A stretch of DNA of 64,000 nucleotides from Symsagittifera roscoffensis (Eukaryota > Xenacoelomorpha > Acoela > Convolutidae), in assembly GCF_963678635.1 (NCBI RefSeq), contig NC_087066.1, positions 8,461,954 to 8,525,953 on the forward strand, read 5' to 3'. The notes under the pieces are model-generated. The model had not been told where the DNA came from and did not search any database. It saw only the letters and a list, made by a program, of their open reading frames with translations. A program made the position numbers and the translations under genes. Of this stretch, positions 60,501 through 62,567 are shown piece by piece (position 1 is the first letter of the stretch; every line of letters starts with the position of its first letter).

Positions 60501-60563
60501 GCCCTCTGACTCAACAACTGCTCATTCAACTGTCTGTTCTCCATCTCCTGCTCCAGTTGCTGT
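369..60563 (-). CDS. Large split coiled-coil gene, 17 internal exons, incomplete at both ends (ANKRD26/CCDC144-like C-terminal region)
   Basis: Exons in transcription order are 60563-60380, 59925-59852, 59344-59230, 58467-58325, 58100-58004, 57667-57504, 57034-56968, 50672-50448, 49041-48928, 48341-48090, 41864-41728, 33877-33799, 22921-22789, 17682-17504, 15793-15680, 10619-10387 and 579-369. Seen directly: each has an AG acceptor and a GT donor (GC once), and splice phases agree at every junction. The product is mostly heptad-like Leu/Glu/Lys/Gln coiled coil with low-complexity linkers (Gly/Val, Gln/His/Pro, Ser/His). From family knowledge, the order RRISDLE, KYKELY, Leu zipper, Ser-rich tail resembles the end of ANKRD26/CCDC144/POTE proteins. 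Inference: an ANKRD26-like scaffold protein, with any ankyrin repeats encoded beyond 64 kb. No start codon, final stop or ankyrin repeat lies in the window, so another long coiled-coil protein remains possible. Confidence 0.72.
659..1040 (+). repeat. R1 dispersed repeat, copy a
   Basis: R1 is defined by an ordered set of motifs: agccaacagacagttggaaa, gaacgcaaggaaac, ggccttcaagctctttgaat, gagaaaactggatcaat, ttcgctgggaaatctg, ttcgatagtggagtttgcc, aaccgcgaaaaatcaaa, tttttcctgaaaaa, and an end near atataagagtcttcac. This copy has most of them but lacks the last module. No long ORF and no clear terminal repeats were seen, so it is an unclassified non-autonomous element. Confidence 0.75.
1165..1370 (+). 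repeat. R2 repeat, partial and diverged
   Basis: Keeps the gggacaatcaacgcgc hairpin module and the terminal module (gcaatcggaacattc... ttcgctctaacacgaac). The middle is deleted. A second end fragment lies at about 1722-1781, directly left of the Tc1-like element. Confidence 0.5.
1784..2477. mobile_element. Tc1/mariner-like foldback MITE, 694 bp
   Basis: The left end caagctgatttaaattatcc and the right end inverted (cagtgttgattgaaattgtc) match imperfectly, and both are flanked by TA. The arms share inverted modules (ggacaaaac, aacgcgtttttctcaaattg, gcctcttatatagccca). There is no transposase ORF. The CAGTGYTG-like end and TA duplication are typical of Tc1/mariner elements by general knowledge. 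Confidence 0.65.
3146..3681 (-). repeat. R2 repeat, reverse copy with C-homopolymer
   Basis: Nearly full-length inverted copy, from aacaagactg to ctttcgtatcaaaagtaacgg read on the minus strand. It carries a run of about 20 C at 3611-3630 near its start module. Confidence 0.7.
4795..5045. repeat. hAT-like non-autonomous fragment
   Basis: The right end reads ccccctaaatcagccctg, the inverse of a caggg(c)tgatttagg end, which is like the common CAGGGGCGGAT hAT-type terminus. The left part has gtcggatctaggattttt. Boundaries are not certain and no 8-bp duplication could be fixed. Confidence 0.35.
5531..5957 (+). repeat. R1 copy b
   Basis: Starts with gaacatagccaacagactgt and ends with cagagtcttaacaacgttca. 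The middle is diverged, with the cgctgggaaatctg module missing. Confidence 0.6.
7117..7652 (+). repeat. R2 dispersed repeat, full-length copy
   Basis: R2 is about 535 bp. It opens with ttgttccgactttcgatacg, which forms a hairpin (CCGACTTTCG/CGAAAGTAACGG). It has an internal palindromic module around acgcgcgatataattcgcgc and closes with the perfect hairpin cagggcttcgccctg followed by acgagcagtcttgtt. TTGTT occurs at both edges and could be a target duplication or part of the element. No ORF is shared between copies, and the class is unknown. Confidence 0.75.
7665..7840. repeat. Small foldback with C-homopolymer
   Basis: Inverted ends tatggatctctttaac and gttaaagagatccgttatg enclose a run of 17 or more C (from about 7689) and two ggtacctagta motifs. 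It immediately follows an R2 copy. Confidence 0.5.
8463..8830 (-). repeat. tRNA-derived SINE-like element
   Basis: Read on the minus strand, a tRNA-like head has an A-box-like TGGCTAATTGG (8822-8812) and a B-box-like GGGGTTCGAG (8781-8772). It is followed by a body with the module whose plus-strand form is gtggcaactacgccgaaaa, then a distal module with gaagcggagcttcgca. The same head-body order recurs at 16.2, 16.7 and 35.7 kb. Confidence 0.55.
8797..9052. repeat. Imperfect palindrome, about 250 bp
   Basis: The outer arms are aaaggcgactacgttacc and ggtaacgtggtcgccttt. The inner arms are aagatttataggaaaagttg and its near inverse (caactttgcttataaatctt) around a centre at about 8925. The left arm includes the tRNA-like head of the SINE above. 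Confidence 0.6.
10263..10374. repeat. Minisatellite, 16-bp unit x 7
   Basis: Seven 16-bp units of two types, ttctctgatgtaacag and ttatattatgtaatag, arranged as outer and inner blocks. It ends 12 bp from the exon 16 splice donor, at the start of intron 16. Confidence 0.9.
10387..10619 (-). CDS. Exon 16: KYKELY motif and Leu zipper
   Basis: The acceptor is gttccgtgtag and the donor is CT|GTGAGT. The 233-nt exon begins MEIRKYKELYGVTIPIRDSR, has a Gly/Ser linker (AQGSGSGLGDD) and then a strong zipper (ELKRLHSLLEKERKQREKLE and on to IDARAHL). From family knowledge, ANKRD26-like proteins have a KYK-LY motif followed by a Lys/Leu zipper near the C terminus. Its leading Met is internal here, since the acceptor abuts it. 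Confidence 0.86.
11614..12030 (+). repeat. R1 copy c
   Basis: Carries nearly all R1 modules from caagtaaacagaac to gagctcatcgactcttaaac. The tataagag module near its end is partly doubled. Confidence 0.7.
12460..13477. repeat. Tandem duplication, first unit (1,018 bp)
   Basis: Starts gcagattaatgagcg and ends acgcaagg, then the same sequence starts again. It contains no exon. Near its end is a piece similar to the SINE body (gacaaacgataggcctaaaa). Confidence 0.93.
13478..14472. repeat. Tandem duplication, second unit
   Basis: Differs from the first unit by only a handful of substitutions and homopolymer changes, plus one deletion of about 24 bp near 14192 bounded by short A-runs. This indicates very recent duplication, or two haplotypes joined in assembly. 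Confidence 0.93.
14589..15040 (+). repeat. R1 copy d
   Basis: From acatagccaacgtcacagct to ctcactacactcattctctt. An internal duplication of the aaccgataactggacc module is visible near 14750-14785. Confidence 0.7.
15680..15793 (-). CDS. Exon 15: coiled coil
   Basis: The acceptor is gtgtattttag and the donor is GAG|GTAATC. The exon is 114 nt, 38 codons, phase 0. It reads VKTHLDEQNSWLSNIERDRS then EQEHSLKREYNRRISDLE. The RRISDLE end, leading straight into KYKELY of exon 16, is one of the two points used for the ANKRD26-family comparison. Confidence 0.84.
16150..16365 (-). repeat. SINE-like copy with tRNA-like head
   Basis: On the minus strand the head contains GCGGTTCGAAAACCGC (T-arm/B-box-like) near 16311-16296, and a body with the aagcagacaaaaagacggac module. 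It lacks a full cloverleaf, so it is not a functional tRNA. Confidence 0.5.
16763..17152. repeat. Long palindrome of two inverted SINE-like heads, arms about 190 bp
   Basis: The centre is at gtggacaaagttgtttactttgtccac (about 16940-16966, quoted here only as a motif of arms gtggacaaagt/actttgtccac). The arms extend through actcattgtac, gtaccttgg, attctgcaa, and out to a tRNA-like module with ctcgaatct/agattcgag and gggac(a/g)gcaaa. Arm identity is high but not perfect. Confidence 0.85.
17277..17430. repeat. Inverted repeat with about 63-bp arms
   Basis: The left arm runs gtagcaactgtcaacaag to aaaggcgaataaaaa. The right arm is its near-perfect inverse, ending agtagctac. The spacer contains gtcgttgtgatgatttgtgt, which also occurs as a direct repeat just left of the arm (17241-17260). 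A hairpin module (accctt... gcaagggtaa) precedes it at about 17190-17235 and recurs near 58855-58895. Confidence 0.8.
17504..17682 (-). CDS. Exon 14: linker then coiled coil, GC donor
   Basis: The acceptor is tgttatcag. The donor is CAG|GCAAGT, the usual form of a GC-AG intron, and there is no GT donor in frame nearby. It encodes ADLANQSQLSNQSMTMSPPN, a Gly/Val repeat (GVGVGVGGG), then ASLEQYRREIEAQCRLEFNE and KMAQ. The (GV)n run could be polymorphic. Confidence 0.82.
18000..18115 (+). repeat. hAT-like fragment
   Basis: Shares ttcgaccccctg, acccaaagggtccc and ttttctaaaggcgcctttgg with the better-preserved copy at 34.14-34.31 kb. The terminus itself is absent. Confidence 0.45.
19244..19516 (+). 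repeat. R1 copy e (3' half)
   Basis: Starts at tatttcgctgggaaatttg and includes the exact ttcgatagtggagtttgcc module. The 5' half is missing. Confidence 0.7.
20060..20145 (-). repeat. tRNA-like SINE head
   Basis: On the minus strand it has a B-box GGGTTCGAACCTGGG and, at about the right distance, an A-box-like TAGCGTAGAGGCAGG. No closing acceptor stem is seen. Confidence 0.4.
20219..20753 (+). repeat. R2 full-length copy
   Basis: Closely similar over its full length to the 7.1-kb copy, including both terminal hairpins and the cttgtt edge. Confidence 0.75.
22276..22345 (+). tRNA. tRNA-like sequence, probably pseudogene or SINE head
   Basis: A-box-like TGGTCGAGTGGGTAAGAC, an anticodon-arm-like hairpin (ctctc...gagag), and B-box-like GGTTTCAAATCCCAC with one extra T are in tRNA order. 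No matching acceptor stem is visible, so I do not call it functional. Confidence 0.35.
22789..22921 (-). CDS. Exon 13: coiled coil then Gln/His/Pro-rich linker
   Basis: The acceptor follows a T-rich tract (tgtttcag) and the donor is CAG|GTAAAG. It encodes LQGLENEIEAKRANNALHQS followed by a Gln/Asn/His/Pro-rich stretch ending THPVQT, and leaves one base of a split Gly codon. Confidence 0.82.
23071..23444. mobile_element. hAT-type MITE, 374 bp, with intact target duplication
   Basis: Ends are cagggttgtaaaa and (inverted) caggggtgtaaaa. The interior is built from repeated cgataat/attatcg/cgatatatcg modules. Both sides carry the identical octamer gaagtggg (23063-23070 and 23445-23452). An 8-bp duplication with CAGGG ends is typical of hAT elements. 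Confidence 0.9.
26021..26370 (+). repeat. R1 copy f
   Basis: Runs from acatagccaactgacagttg to gaaatcaaaactcaaacgg. The terminal tataagag module is absent. A weak R1-like remnant precedes it near 25.8-26.0 kb. Confidence 0.65.
30374..30940 (+). repeat. U unit, copy 1
   Basis: A 567-bp sequence from cccctaaatccacttctg to ctttacgttgtc, present again at 63380-63919 with high identity. Distinctive inside is gtgccggacatcaaaccgac. An R1 copy follows within about 45 bp, as also happens at the second site. Confidence 0.85.
30983..31452 (+). repeat. R1 copy g
   Basis: Nearly complete, from acatagccaactgacagttg through gatcgcgtttttcgtgacc to atacgttcaataactct. A Tc1-like right end (tctgattaaactaaaccagc, then actgta) lies downstream near 31736-31762 without a matching left end. 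Confidence 0.7.
31976..32292 (+). repeat. R1 copy h with internal 34-bp duplication
   Basis: 3' two thirds of R1. Positions 32074-32107 are exactly repeated at 32108-32141 (unit starts gagttagccttccttttaac). Its end abuts the 3' side of the nested gene. Confidence 0.8.
32305..32931 (-). CDS. Nested intronless gene, unknown 208-residue protein
   Basis: An uninterrupted ORF with ATG in a good context (gaaaATGG) and a TAG stop, wholly inside intron 12 and on the same strand as the host gene. The protein is hydrophilic: an acidic N terminus (MEIEHSELPDSAVSEISEHP), a central basic stretch (KRFHCARTVPRRRTSDE), an acidic Ser cluster (SSSSDSEDADD), and a Ser/Ile-rich C-terminal end. No signal peptide or membrane segment is apparent. 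I do not recognise a family. It cannot be an obligatory host exon, since exons 12 and 13 join in phase without it. The Ser/Asp/Glu cluster would suit casein-kinase phosphorylation (inference). Upstream are a TATA-like box and a CRE. No AATAAA was seen within 200 bp downstream, which falls in an R1 copy. Confidence 0.6.
   Translation of the reverse strand: MEIEHSELPDSAVSEISEHPRDTIDVSREEPEYVDHQWHHQNYNPLNWIEMSRLLKEVHFGPNRSFMKRFHCARTVPRRRTSDESFGSNEHFSSSSDSEDADDRSDLQLCNRSRNSYGNEKRMTWSSGPVRASELFITRSSVTVLNEPVGNSMRRLKRELNRNYLKNDREKVGNLENDYYDGLLSCGDLKSIIISSIDCFASSDVTIS
32975..32982 (-). promoter_or_regulatory. TATA-like box of the nested gene
   Basis: TATAAATT on the minus strand, about 45 bp before the ATG. 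If used, transcription would start only a few bases upstream of the coding region. Confidence 0.4.
33086..33093. promoter_or_regulatory. cAMP-response element (TGACGTCA)
   Basis: A perfect palindromic CRE octamer about 155 bp upstream of the nested gene's ATG and about 105 bp from the TATA-like box, a usual distance for CREB/ATF sites. Confidence 0.45.
33799..33877 (-). CDS. Exon 12: short linker exon
   Basis: The acceptor is acgtttgtttcag and the donor is CAA|GTAAGT, near consensus. The 79-nt exon's first base completes the codon split after exon 11. It encodes GGVSNLDQLVGAQLQGRTSQ then AKNNQQ. Confidence comes from the strong splice sites and the phase match on both sides. Confidence 0.75.
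33986..34125. repeat. Hairpin with about 65-bp arms
   Basis: The arms start cgaatacgcttacttcttaa and run through ctattaagaaa/tttcttaatag and gattcgttacaaggtgccat. The small loop is G/C-rich (tagccccccgtatgg). The cgttacaaggtgccatag motif occurs once more just outside, and related forms are near 59474 and 62304. Confidence 0.8.
34138..34311 (+). repeat. hAT-like fragment with terminus
   Basis: Opens with ccaggggcggatttagg followed by a run of 14 G, then acccaaagggtccc and aaggcgccttcggcgcc. An inverted copy is at 63229-63402. Confidence 0.55.
34884..34985 (+). repeat. Distal SINE module
   Basis: The cgaagcggagattggcatca module matches the far part of the 8.46-kb SINE. The remaining part of that element appears at 35.48-35.87 kb, so R1 copy i may have inserted within it. 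Confidence 0.4.
35039..35425 (+). repeat. R1 copy i
   Basis: Starts aaaacagccaacagagag and ends gtatccactaggttcatgac. The middle is deleted around the ttcgatagtggag module. Confidence 0.6.
35480..35870 (-). repeat. SINE-like copy
   Basis: Body module gccactaagccgacaaaact (plus strand). The tRNA-like head on the minus strand has A-box-like TTGGCCTAGAGGTAACG and a degenerate B-box (GAGTTCCAG). The aagctacaatgaa module occurs twice. Confidence 0.5.
35950..36070 (-). repeat. SINE-like fragment
   Basis: Contains acgtggccaccaacttgac and aaaaagcagacaaagatagc, a diverged form of the SINE body, without a clear head. Confidence 0.35.
36131..36590 (+). repeat. R1 copy j
   Basis: From agctagccagcatacagct to cttcactgcgttcattgacg. 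Diverged, but with modules in the standard order. Confidence 0.65.
37225..37515 (+). repeat. R1 copy k, rearranged
   Basis: Central and 3' modules come first (gagaaaactggatcaa, ttcgatagtgcagtttgc), followed by a 5'-type module (cagacaattgg, gaacacaaggaaac). This suggests two copies head to tail, with the second truncated. Confidence 0.6.
38037..38100 (+). repeat. R2 start fragment
   Basis: Matches the first part of R2 (attcgacttttttgaactag, tggaattttttata) only. A further R2 central fragment lies near 39128-39290. Confidence 0.4.
38252..38332 (-). tRNA. tRNA-Leu(CAA)-like sequence, probably pseudogene or SINE head
   Basis: On the minus strand it has a perfect A-box (TGGCTGAGTGG, 38321-38311), an anticodon arm GAGA-CTCAAAA-TCTC whose loop gives anticodon CAA (38295-38293), extra bases like a class II variable region, and a degenerate B-box (GATCAAATCC). 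The T arm and acceptor stem do not pair well. Confidence 0.45.
39870..40333. repeat. Foldback with iterated AAATGGCAT units
   Basis: The left side has cccaaatggcataattctc, caaatggcataaaaaag and ccaaatggcttaaat. The right side has the inverse units atgccatttgg, atgccatttggg and gttatgccatttgaaac. About 460 bp overall with no coding sequence. Confidence 0.7.
40823..40885. repeat. Hairpin
   Basis: ttacttaacaatctcccccc pairs with its near inverse gtgggagattgttaagtaga around a short AT loop. Confidence 0.7.
41560..41713. repeat. Minisatellite, about 28-bp unit, 5.5 copies
   Basis: Units begin gtgaacaaaaaag and continue with attgaataggaatt-like sequence, diverged from one another. It lies 14 bp inside intron 11 from the exon 11 donor. 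Confidence 0.8.
41728..41864 (-). CDS. Exon 11: Gly/Glu-rich linker
   Basis: The acceptor is gttttgtttcag and the donor is AA|GTTAGT. It encodes KAAFKNQTKQSQLGGGPGGA, then an acidic run EEGEEDFISMDLSQGRQLES and a short end. It is a flexible, acidic segment between coiled-coil blocks. The donor lies next to a minisatellite in the intron. Confidence 0.8.
42665..43148. mobile_element. Tc1/mariner-like MITE, 484 bp
   Basis: Left end cactgttgctttgaattaat and right end (inverted) ccgtgctgattcagaatcaa are flanked by TA on both sides. A ggacaaa module follows each end. No transposase ORF. Confidence 0.65.
43176..43656 (+). repeat. R2 diverged copy
   Basis: Begins ttgttgttccgattttcaaa and ends ctgatacgaggaatctt. 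The ggcgtgtgggggg and aaccttaaaagg modules are altered but in order. Confidence 0.6.
43768..44088. repeat. Copy of MITE interior bounded by a perfect 34-bp inverted repeat
   Basis: Positions 43829-44056 repeat 42803-43031 at about 96% identity. They are bounded by the 34-bp sequence 43768-43801 (starts ttgattccgtcttaatgaaa) and its exact inverse at 44055-44088. Confidence 0.85.
44585..44795 (+). repeat. R1-like, strongly diverged
   Basis: Keeps aaaccgcgaaaaatcaaact, tttcctgaaaaaacta and cacgacct near the end. The first part resembles remnants at 11.04 and 25.9 kb (gcgccatttcaa... tttagcaaat). Confidence 0.4.
45160..45420 (+). repeat. R1 copy l
   Basis: Central part, from cattaacccaatcggagc to the aaccatgaaaaaa module. 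Confidence 0.6.
45500..45835 (+). repeat. R1 copy m with 15-bp triplication
   Basis: 5' half of R1. The cagttggttaagagt unit is repeated three times (45561-45605), replacing the gaacgcaag module. Confidence 0.65.
45878..46158 (+). repeat. R1 copy n, internally deleted
   Basis: Has tagccaactgacaattgg at the start and gcattttaagacttttcctg at the end, and is followed at once by copy o. Confidence 0.6.
46159..46617 (+). repeat. R1 copy o, best preserved
   Basis: All modules are present in order, ending atataagagtcttcactacg ttcattactctta. The final module is duplicated. A 110-codon ORF here is shared with no other copy and I treat it as chance. Confidence 0.75.
47977..48089 (-). other. Possible alternative terminal extension of exon 10 (stop plus AATAAA)
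   Basis: If the exon-10 donor is not used, the frame runs on for about 35 codons (including LELEVEKLLSRL) to a TAA at 47984-47982. An AATAAA at 47982-47977 overlaps the stop by one base. This would give a short isoform by intronic polyadenylation. The overlap may be chance in AT-rich DNA, and there is no direct evidence of use. Confidence 0.25.
48090..48341 (-). CDS. Exon 10: coiled coil with an uncertain 3' end
   Basis: The acceptor is gttaatgcag. The first part is plain coiled coil: LEQLREDLLDNQHEKRRLAS then ELKHEVEAKERAMQRVDECE and on to LIEIRK, followed by a basic/Gly/His stretch. The donor was chosen as AGT|GTACGT at 48090/48089, because it is the best phase-0 GT and gives 252 nt (84 codons) joining exon 11 in frame. 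A weaker phase-0 choice is GAA|GTAGAA further on. The open frame continues to a TAA at 47982-47984 (see the alternative-end entry). Confidence 0.68.
48342..48927 (-). other. Intron 9
   Basis: 586 bp, AT-rich. An open frame on the plus strand overlaps exon 10 and has no splice or composition support. Confidence 0.6.
48928..49041 (-). CDS. Exon 9: coiled coil
   Basis: The acceptor is tatcgtgttcag and the donor is AAG|GTACAT. The exon is 114 nt, 38 codons, phase 0 at both ends. It encodes VDSLLKKNSDVEVRNSELSI, then KLSILEEMREKQPDAQQK. The same length and phase recur in exon 15, consistent with coiled-coil exons of 38 codons. Confidence 0.82.
49042..50447 (-). other. Intron 8
   Basis: Includes an inverted pair, gggctcttttccagtttccc (about 49240) and actggaaaagagccgaaaca (about 49445), enclosing about 200 bp. 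Otherwise nothing is recognised. Confidence 0.6.
50448..50672 (-). CDS. Exon 8: long coiled coil
   Basis: The acceptor is gattattttcag and the donor is CAG|GTCAGA. The exon is 225 nt, exactly 75 codons, phase 0 at both ends. It starts LAAQLKIQTASWSERDQNTR, passes through ETLSECRRDLAIAEARLKDQ and ends LKKEVDSLRKQ. This is the longest uninterrupted heptad block seen, with the highest GC content of the local region. Confidence 0.87.
51127..51858. mobile_element. Tc1-like long-arm foldback MITE, 732 bp
   Basis: Left end cagtgctgatttaaattaac and inverted right end cattgctgatttaaattaac. The arms continue as near-perfect inverse for about 290 bp (through aacgcgtttttctcaaattg, gggcccaaaattttacccc and gtagcccaacaaactttaa) around a roughly 130-bp centre. 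It shares modules with the 1.8-kb element. TA lies two bases outside the left end, so the exact boundary is open. Confidence 0.75.
51860..52204 (+). mobile_element. Possible 5' LTR and primer-binding region
   Basis: Ends in aca, followed by tggcgcagccagcag, a PBS-like sequence just before the first gag-like frames. A TATA-like ctatataaatt occurs inside. No matching 3' LTR could be found, so this is tentative. Confidence 0.3.
52100..53300 (+). pseudogene. gag remnant with nucleocapsid zinc knuckles
   Basis: Broken into short frames (52100-52333, 52493-52741 and others). Near the end are two CCHC-type knuckles. In the first (from 53151) the position where the family has the Cys of a CPA motif is Ser (SPA). 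The second (53217-53258) is intact, CIKCNKRGHYAQLC. Such knuckles bind the element's RNA. Confidence 0.7.
53504..53620 (+). pseudogene. Retroviral-type aspartic protease remnant
   Basis: FIADTGSPTSFI holds the catalytic DTG (53513-53521). The frame ends at a stop near 53630, and the domain's second half continues in another frame at the start of the next ORF (DDRRANILGRNLLPLIG). Confidence 0.65.
53613..54722 (+). pseudogene. Reverse transcriptase (pol) segment
   Basis: A 369-codon frame. Residues about 1-60 are the protease end. RT motifs follow: SPIVITVKKDQSIKLAMDSK (about residue 150), TIDLRYAHSQL (Asp near residue 213) and the active-site FLDD (residues 281-284, 54453-54464). The usual Tyr or Phe-x-Asp-Asp is kept. 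The frame breaks by one base at about 54695, within the connection to RNase H. Confidence 0.88.
54701..55561 (+). pseudogene. RNase H segment of pol
   Basis: 286-codon frame. It starts with the connection segment (SIYHLNKFFPKLAQL), then RNase H with CDASRDGIG (Asp near residue 70), NELELLAAVWAIEHS, ITDHQAL and the LIDYTSRHP end. Domain order and motifs match Ty3/gypsy RNase H. It is out of frame with both neighbours. Confidence 0.85.
55585..56262 (+). pseudogene. Integrase N-terminal part and linker
   Basis: 225-codon frame with a polar linker of unknown role, then the start of the HHCC zinc-binding domain (LTHPGQGGTLEAAK). The Cys pair (CKEC) is in another frame shortly after, following a one-base change near 56218. 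Confidence 0.75.
56129..56806 (+). pseudogene. Integrase core, missing the catalytic Glu region
   Basis: The frame beginning 56129 shows CKECRQK and then the first catalytic Asp (IQLDFAGPLP), and stops near 56395. The next frame has VGIDQFSRFPSAK and the second Asp (VRCDQAQAF). The segment that should carry the Glu is absent after FAPIDD, and the C-terminal part resumes (TPFEAQFGRK). A non-functional DDE integrase. Confidence 0.8.
56968..57034 (-). CDS. Exon 7: short coiled-coil exon
   Basis: The acceptor follows a long pyrimidine tract (many T, then cag) and the donor is GAG|GTAAAT. The 67-nt exon encodes QINSEKEKHEETIGTLKKEK ending EE. It lies only about 160 bp from the decayed retrotransposon in the following intron. 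Confidence 0.78.
57035..57503 (-). other. Intron 6
   Basis: 469 bp of AT-rich DNA. No repeat or exon recognised. Confidence 0.6.
57504..57667 (-). CDS. Exon 6: coiled coil
   Basis: The acceptor is tcattgtgtag and the donor is CA|GTGAGT. The 164-nt exon encodes LESLREDLAAKTQVVQRLES then EVEAKRDQIEELRTQLHNTQ and a short tail ending THIQ. Leu and Ile occupy regular a/d positions. The last two bases combine with exon 7 to give Gln. Confidence 0.86.
57668..58003 (-). other. Intron 5
   Basis: 336 bp. No repeat or exon recognised. Confidence 0.6.
58004..58100 (-). CDS. Exon 5: coiled coil
   Basis: The acceptor is gctatgttttag and the donor is AAG|GTCAGT. It reads DLAAEKADRKELSAKFESER then QNSADKLIAQDK, and leaves on a complete codon. 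It continues the heptad array without a break from exon 4. Confidence 0.84.
58325..58467 (-). CDS. Exon 4: coiled coil
   Basis: The acceptor is ggtgttgcag and the donor is GA|GTGAGT, strong. The 143-nt exon encodes IDELTNKNVQLSHQLEERSR followed by further E/K/R/L heptads ending QEEKAKLM. The final two bases join exon 5 to make Asp. The composition (about half charged residues) and the phase fit make this exon secure. Confidence 0.86.
58468..59229 (-). other. Intron 3, mostly R1
   Basis: Apart from the R1 copy listed separately, it contains a short insert at about 58847-58905 with the ccgattgcaatacccttgct hairpin module shared with 17.2 kb. Confidence 0.6.
58700..59155 (+). repeat. R1 copy p, interrupted
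   Basis: From aatagccaacaggaacagag to tatataagagtctttacttc. A foreign piece of about 60 bp (gaaaaagtctagtatccg... cgcaaggtt) splits the aaattaaccc module. Confidence 0.7.
59230..59344 (-). CDS. Exon 3: linker passing into coiled coil, NAGNAG acceptor
   Basis: The acceptor region is ttcagcag, so splicing after either AG keeps the frame: 59344 (AGG join) or 59347 (one extra codon). The donor is CAG|GTGCTT, which is weak. The reading runs ADQSRASGTGKDLMGTDDTS, then LAHQLEENLAEQNSLHEQ, which starts a heptad array that continues in exon 4. Confidence 0.78.
59345..59851 (-). other. Intron 2
   Basis: Contains the ttttcgttacaaggcaccat motif at about 59470, related to the 34-kb hairpin. No other feature. 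Confidence 0.55.
59852..59925 (-). CDS. Exon 2: short polar linker
   Basis: The acceptor is ctccgtttag and the donor is CAG|GTAGGC. The exon is 74 nt, entering at phase 0 and leaving two bases of a split codon. It encodes AEHLSTLNSPRAVSRNESLH and a few His residues, a Ser/Asn/His-rich stretch rather than coiled coil. Its reality rests on the splice signals, exact phase fit with exons 1 and 3, and base composition like the neighbouring exons. Confidence 0.66.
59926..60379 (-). other. Intron 1
   Basis: 454 bp, AT-rich. No repeat or exon recognised. Confidence 0.6.
60380..60563 (-). CDS. Exon 1 of those visible: coiled coil
   Basis: The acceptor is tatgtgtag and the donor is AGT|GTAAGT. The first base completes a split codon and the exon ends on a full codon. 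It encodes about 61 residues beginning QQLEQEMENRQLNEQLLSQR and ending HSKLKS, with a clear heptad pattern and no Pro or Gly breaks. This is the most 5' exon I can find. The incoming phase shows at least one more coding exon upstream, and none is visible before 64000. Confidence 0.82.
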
Positions 60564-61289
60564 CTACACATAACCCAACAAAATGATATTTTTGTTGCAA
60601 TCACTTTAAAAAAGAAGAAAACCTAGTCAACATGAAAAGCTTAAGTAAACAACCCACTTTGCTTTTGAAGGACGACTTAAAATAGGGATTCATTGATATT
60701 TTTTCATGAAAATAATCCGATTAGAATTTTCCATAAGTGTCTTCTCCTTTGACACTTAATCAGTGGAAATGCTGATAAAAACTATTTGAAGATTTCCCAA
60801 TTAGATTTTACCTGTATGAGTAATCATTAACGATTGCTATTTTCGGTTCCTTAATTGATCATTGGAAAAAAGCATCATTGAAAATAACAAAAACTTGAGA
60901 CTAGAAGACGCAAGTATCAGGGCAAAATCCTCAATGTCCCGACTGCAGTTTAACGTGTATGCAGTAGCCTTTAATGATAGAAAACAAACAAAACAACCAG
61001 TCTGCCTATATGGCGATATACTTGTTTTTAATATCCAGGCCAAAAGCAGAAAGATTGAGTCTGATCTTGAAAAATTATTAAATCGGATTAATATTCAAAA
61101 AATTATAGAATATAGGTTGAGCCTTCACTTAGTGCAGTATGTGCTAAGTTGGATCTACGTTTTTCTCGAACGAAGTGCGCGGAATTTCAAAAAAACGCAA
61201 AAAAAAATATATATATATTTTTTGTTTTGGTCGACCCAATTGAGTTTCGAAGCTCTCTTAAAACACCATAGAGACCCTATGTGGATAAA

Positions 61290-61560
61290 AATTATGCCCC
61301 GCAGGCGAATTTTTGTAAAACAGGTCAAAAGGCAGTTTTGGGGGACCCTTTGGAATGTTTTGACCAAAATATTGCGTTTTTTCGGCGCTCTTCCACTTAG
61401 AATGGGGGGTTCCGAATTCTCCCAAAACTGTGAAGGAGACTCCTAATGCATGAAATTACTTCGCGCCTCCGGAAATTTTTTGAGACACATCACCAAAAAA
61501 GCGGTTTTTGAACCTTTATGGAAGTTTTTGAGCACCAAATTGTGTTTTTCCGGCACGCAC
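61290..61560. repeat. Degenerate tandem repeat, about 170-bp period
   Basis: ggaatgttttgaccaaaata followed by ttgcgttttttcggcgctc (about 61350) resembles ggaagtttttgagcaccaaa followed by ttgtgtttttccggcacgc (about 61519), with similar flanks. Confidence 0.45.
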
Positions 61561-62567
61561 TCCTTACACGCACGAGCACGCAGCCACTTTTGCGTTAATT
61601 TAAAAATGACAATTCTTACTAATGAATTAACCCAAACTGGCAAGATTCATACGCCCATTACTAAAAAAAACGTCGCGACAAAATTAAGCTATTTGAGGTC
61701 AAGGCGTCAATTTCGTTCACACGGTATACAAATTCTGTCAGAAATTGTTAGTTGAAAAGTAGAATCTGTCTGTAGAAAAACCCAACGAGCAAAATCTCTC
61801 CGTCACCTTACAGACGAATCATTTATAATTCCTTCCATCAAACCCTCAGAAACCTAACAACTTTGATAACTTGTATAGAATAATATCAAAACGATCTTAA
61901 TACGAGTAGTTCAGTTTAGATGTTTACTTCGAATAAACAGATGAGGTTAGAATTGTCTCGTCGCAGCAAGCCAGTGTAATAATTATTCATCAAAGAAACA
62001 GAACTCAATATATCTTCGTACTTCAGGTTAGTCTGTTCTTGCAGAGCATTAGAATGCCTTTGAAAAACTTTCAAGTCAAATGAAAACTTTAAGCATATTT
62101 AAATCCAGAAGTTCGTTATTTTAAAGACTTAAAGCTCAATTTAGGTTGGTGATGGCGATGTTCATTGCAGTAGCCAAATAACTTTTATCAGGTTACTTTA
62201 TATCACGGTACAGTACCAGTACAGCAATTTGTTCCTATGTTTTTAACGGTTTTCTTCAATTGGAAGACAAATTTATTCGGATCATGTTAACTATTCCCCC
62301 CACTATGGTACCTTGTAAAGAATCCCCCCCACCCCCATGATCCATTTATTCCACGAAAGTCGAAAAACTTAGACTTTACTTACAACGTTTTAGATCTAAC
62401 CTTTTCAGTTCAACATAGAGCCATTTTGACAAATTTTCTTGTTGCGTGCTGCGTGAAAATTTTAGTGATTGGGGAGAAACTTGATTGCCGTATACAAACA
62501 GGTGGTCGACGTATCTTTGAAAGATTTTTTCGTGGAAACTCCGACATCATTGTTTAAGGGATGTCGA

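Noticed and set aside
60862-61446. 194-codon plus-strand ORF
   Set aside because: Needs a TTG start, runs through a reverse R2 fragment and an A-homopolymer/AT-repeat, and has no coding-like composition.
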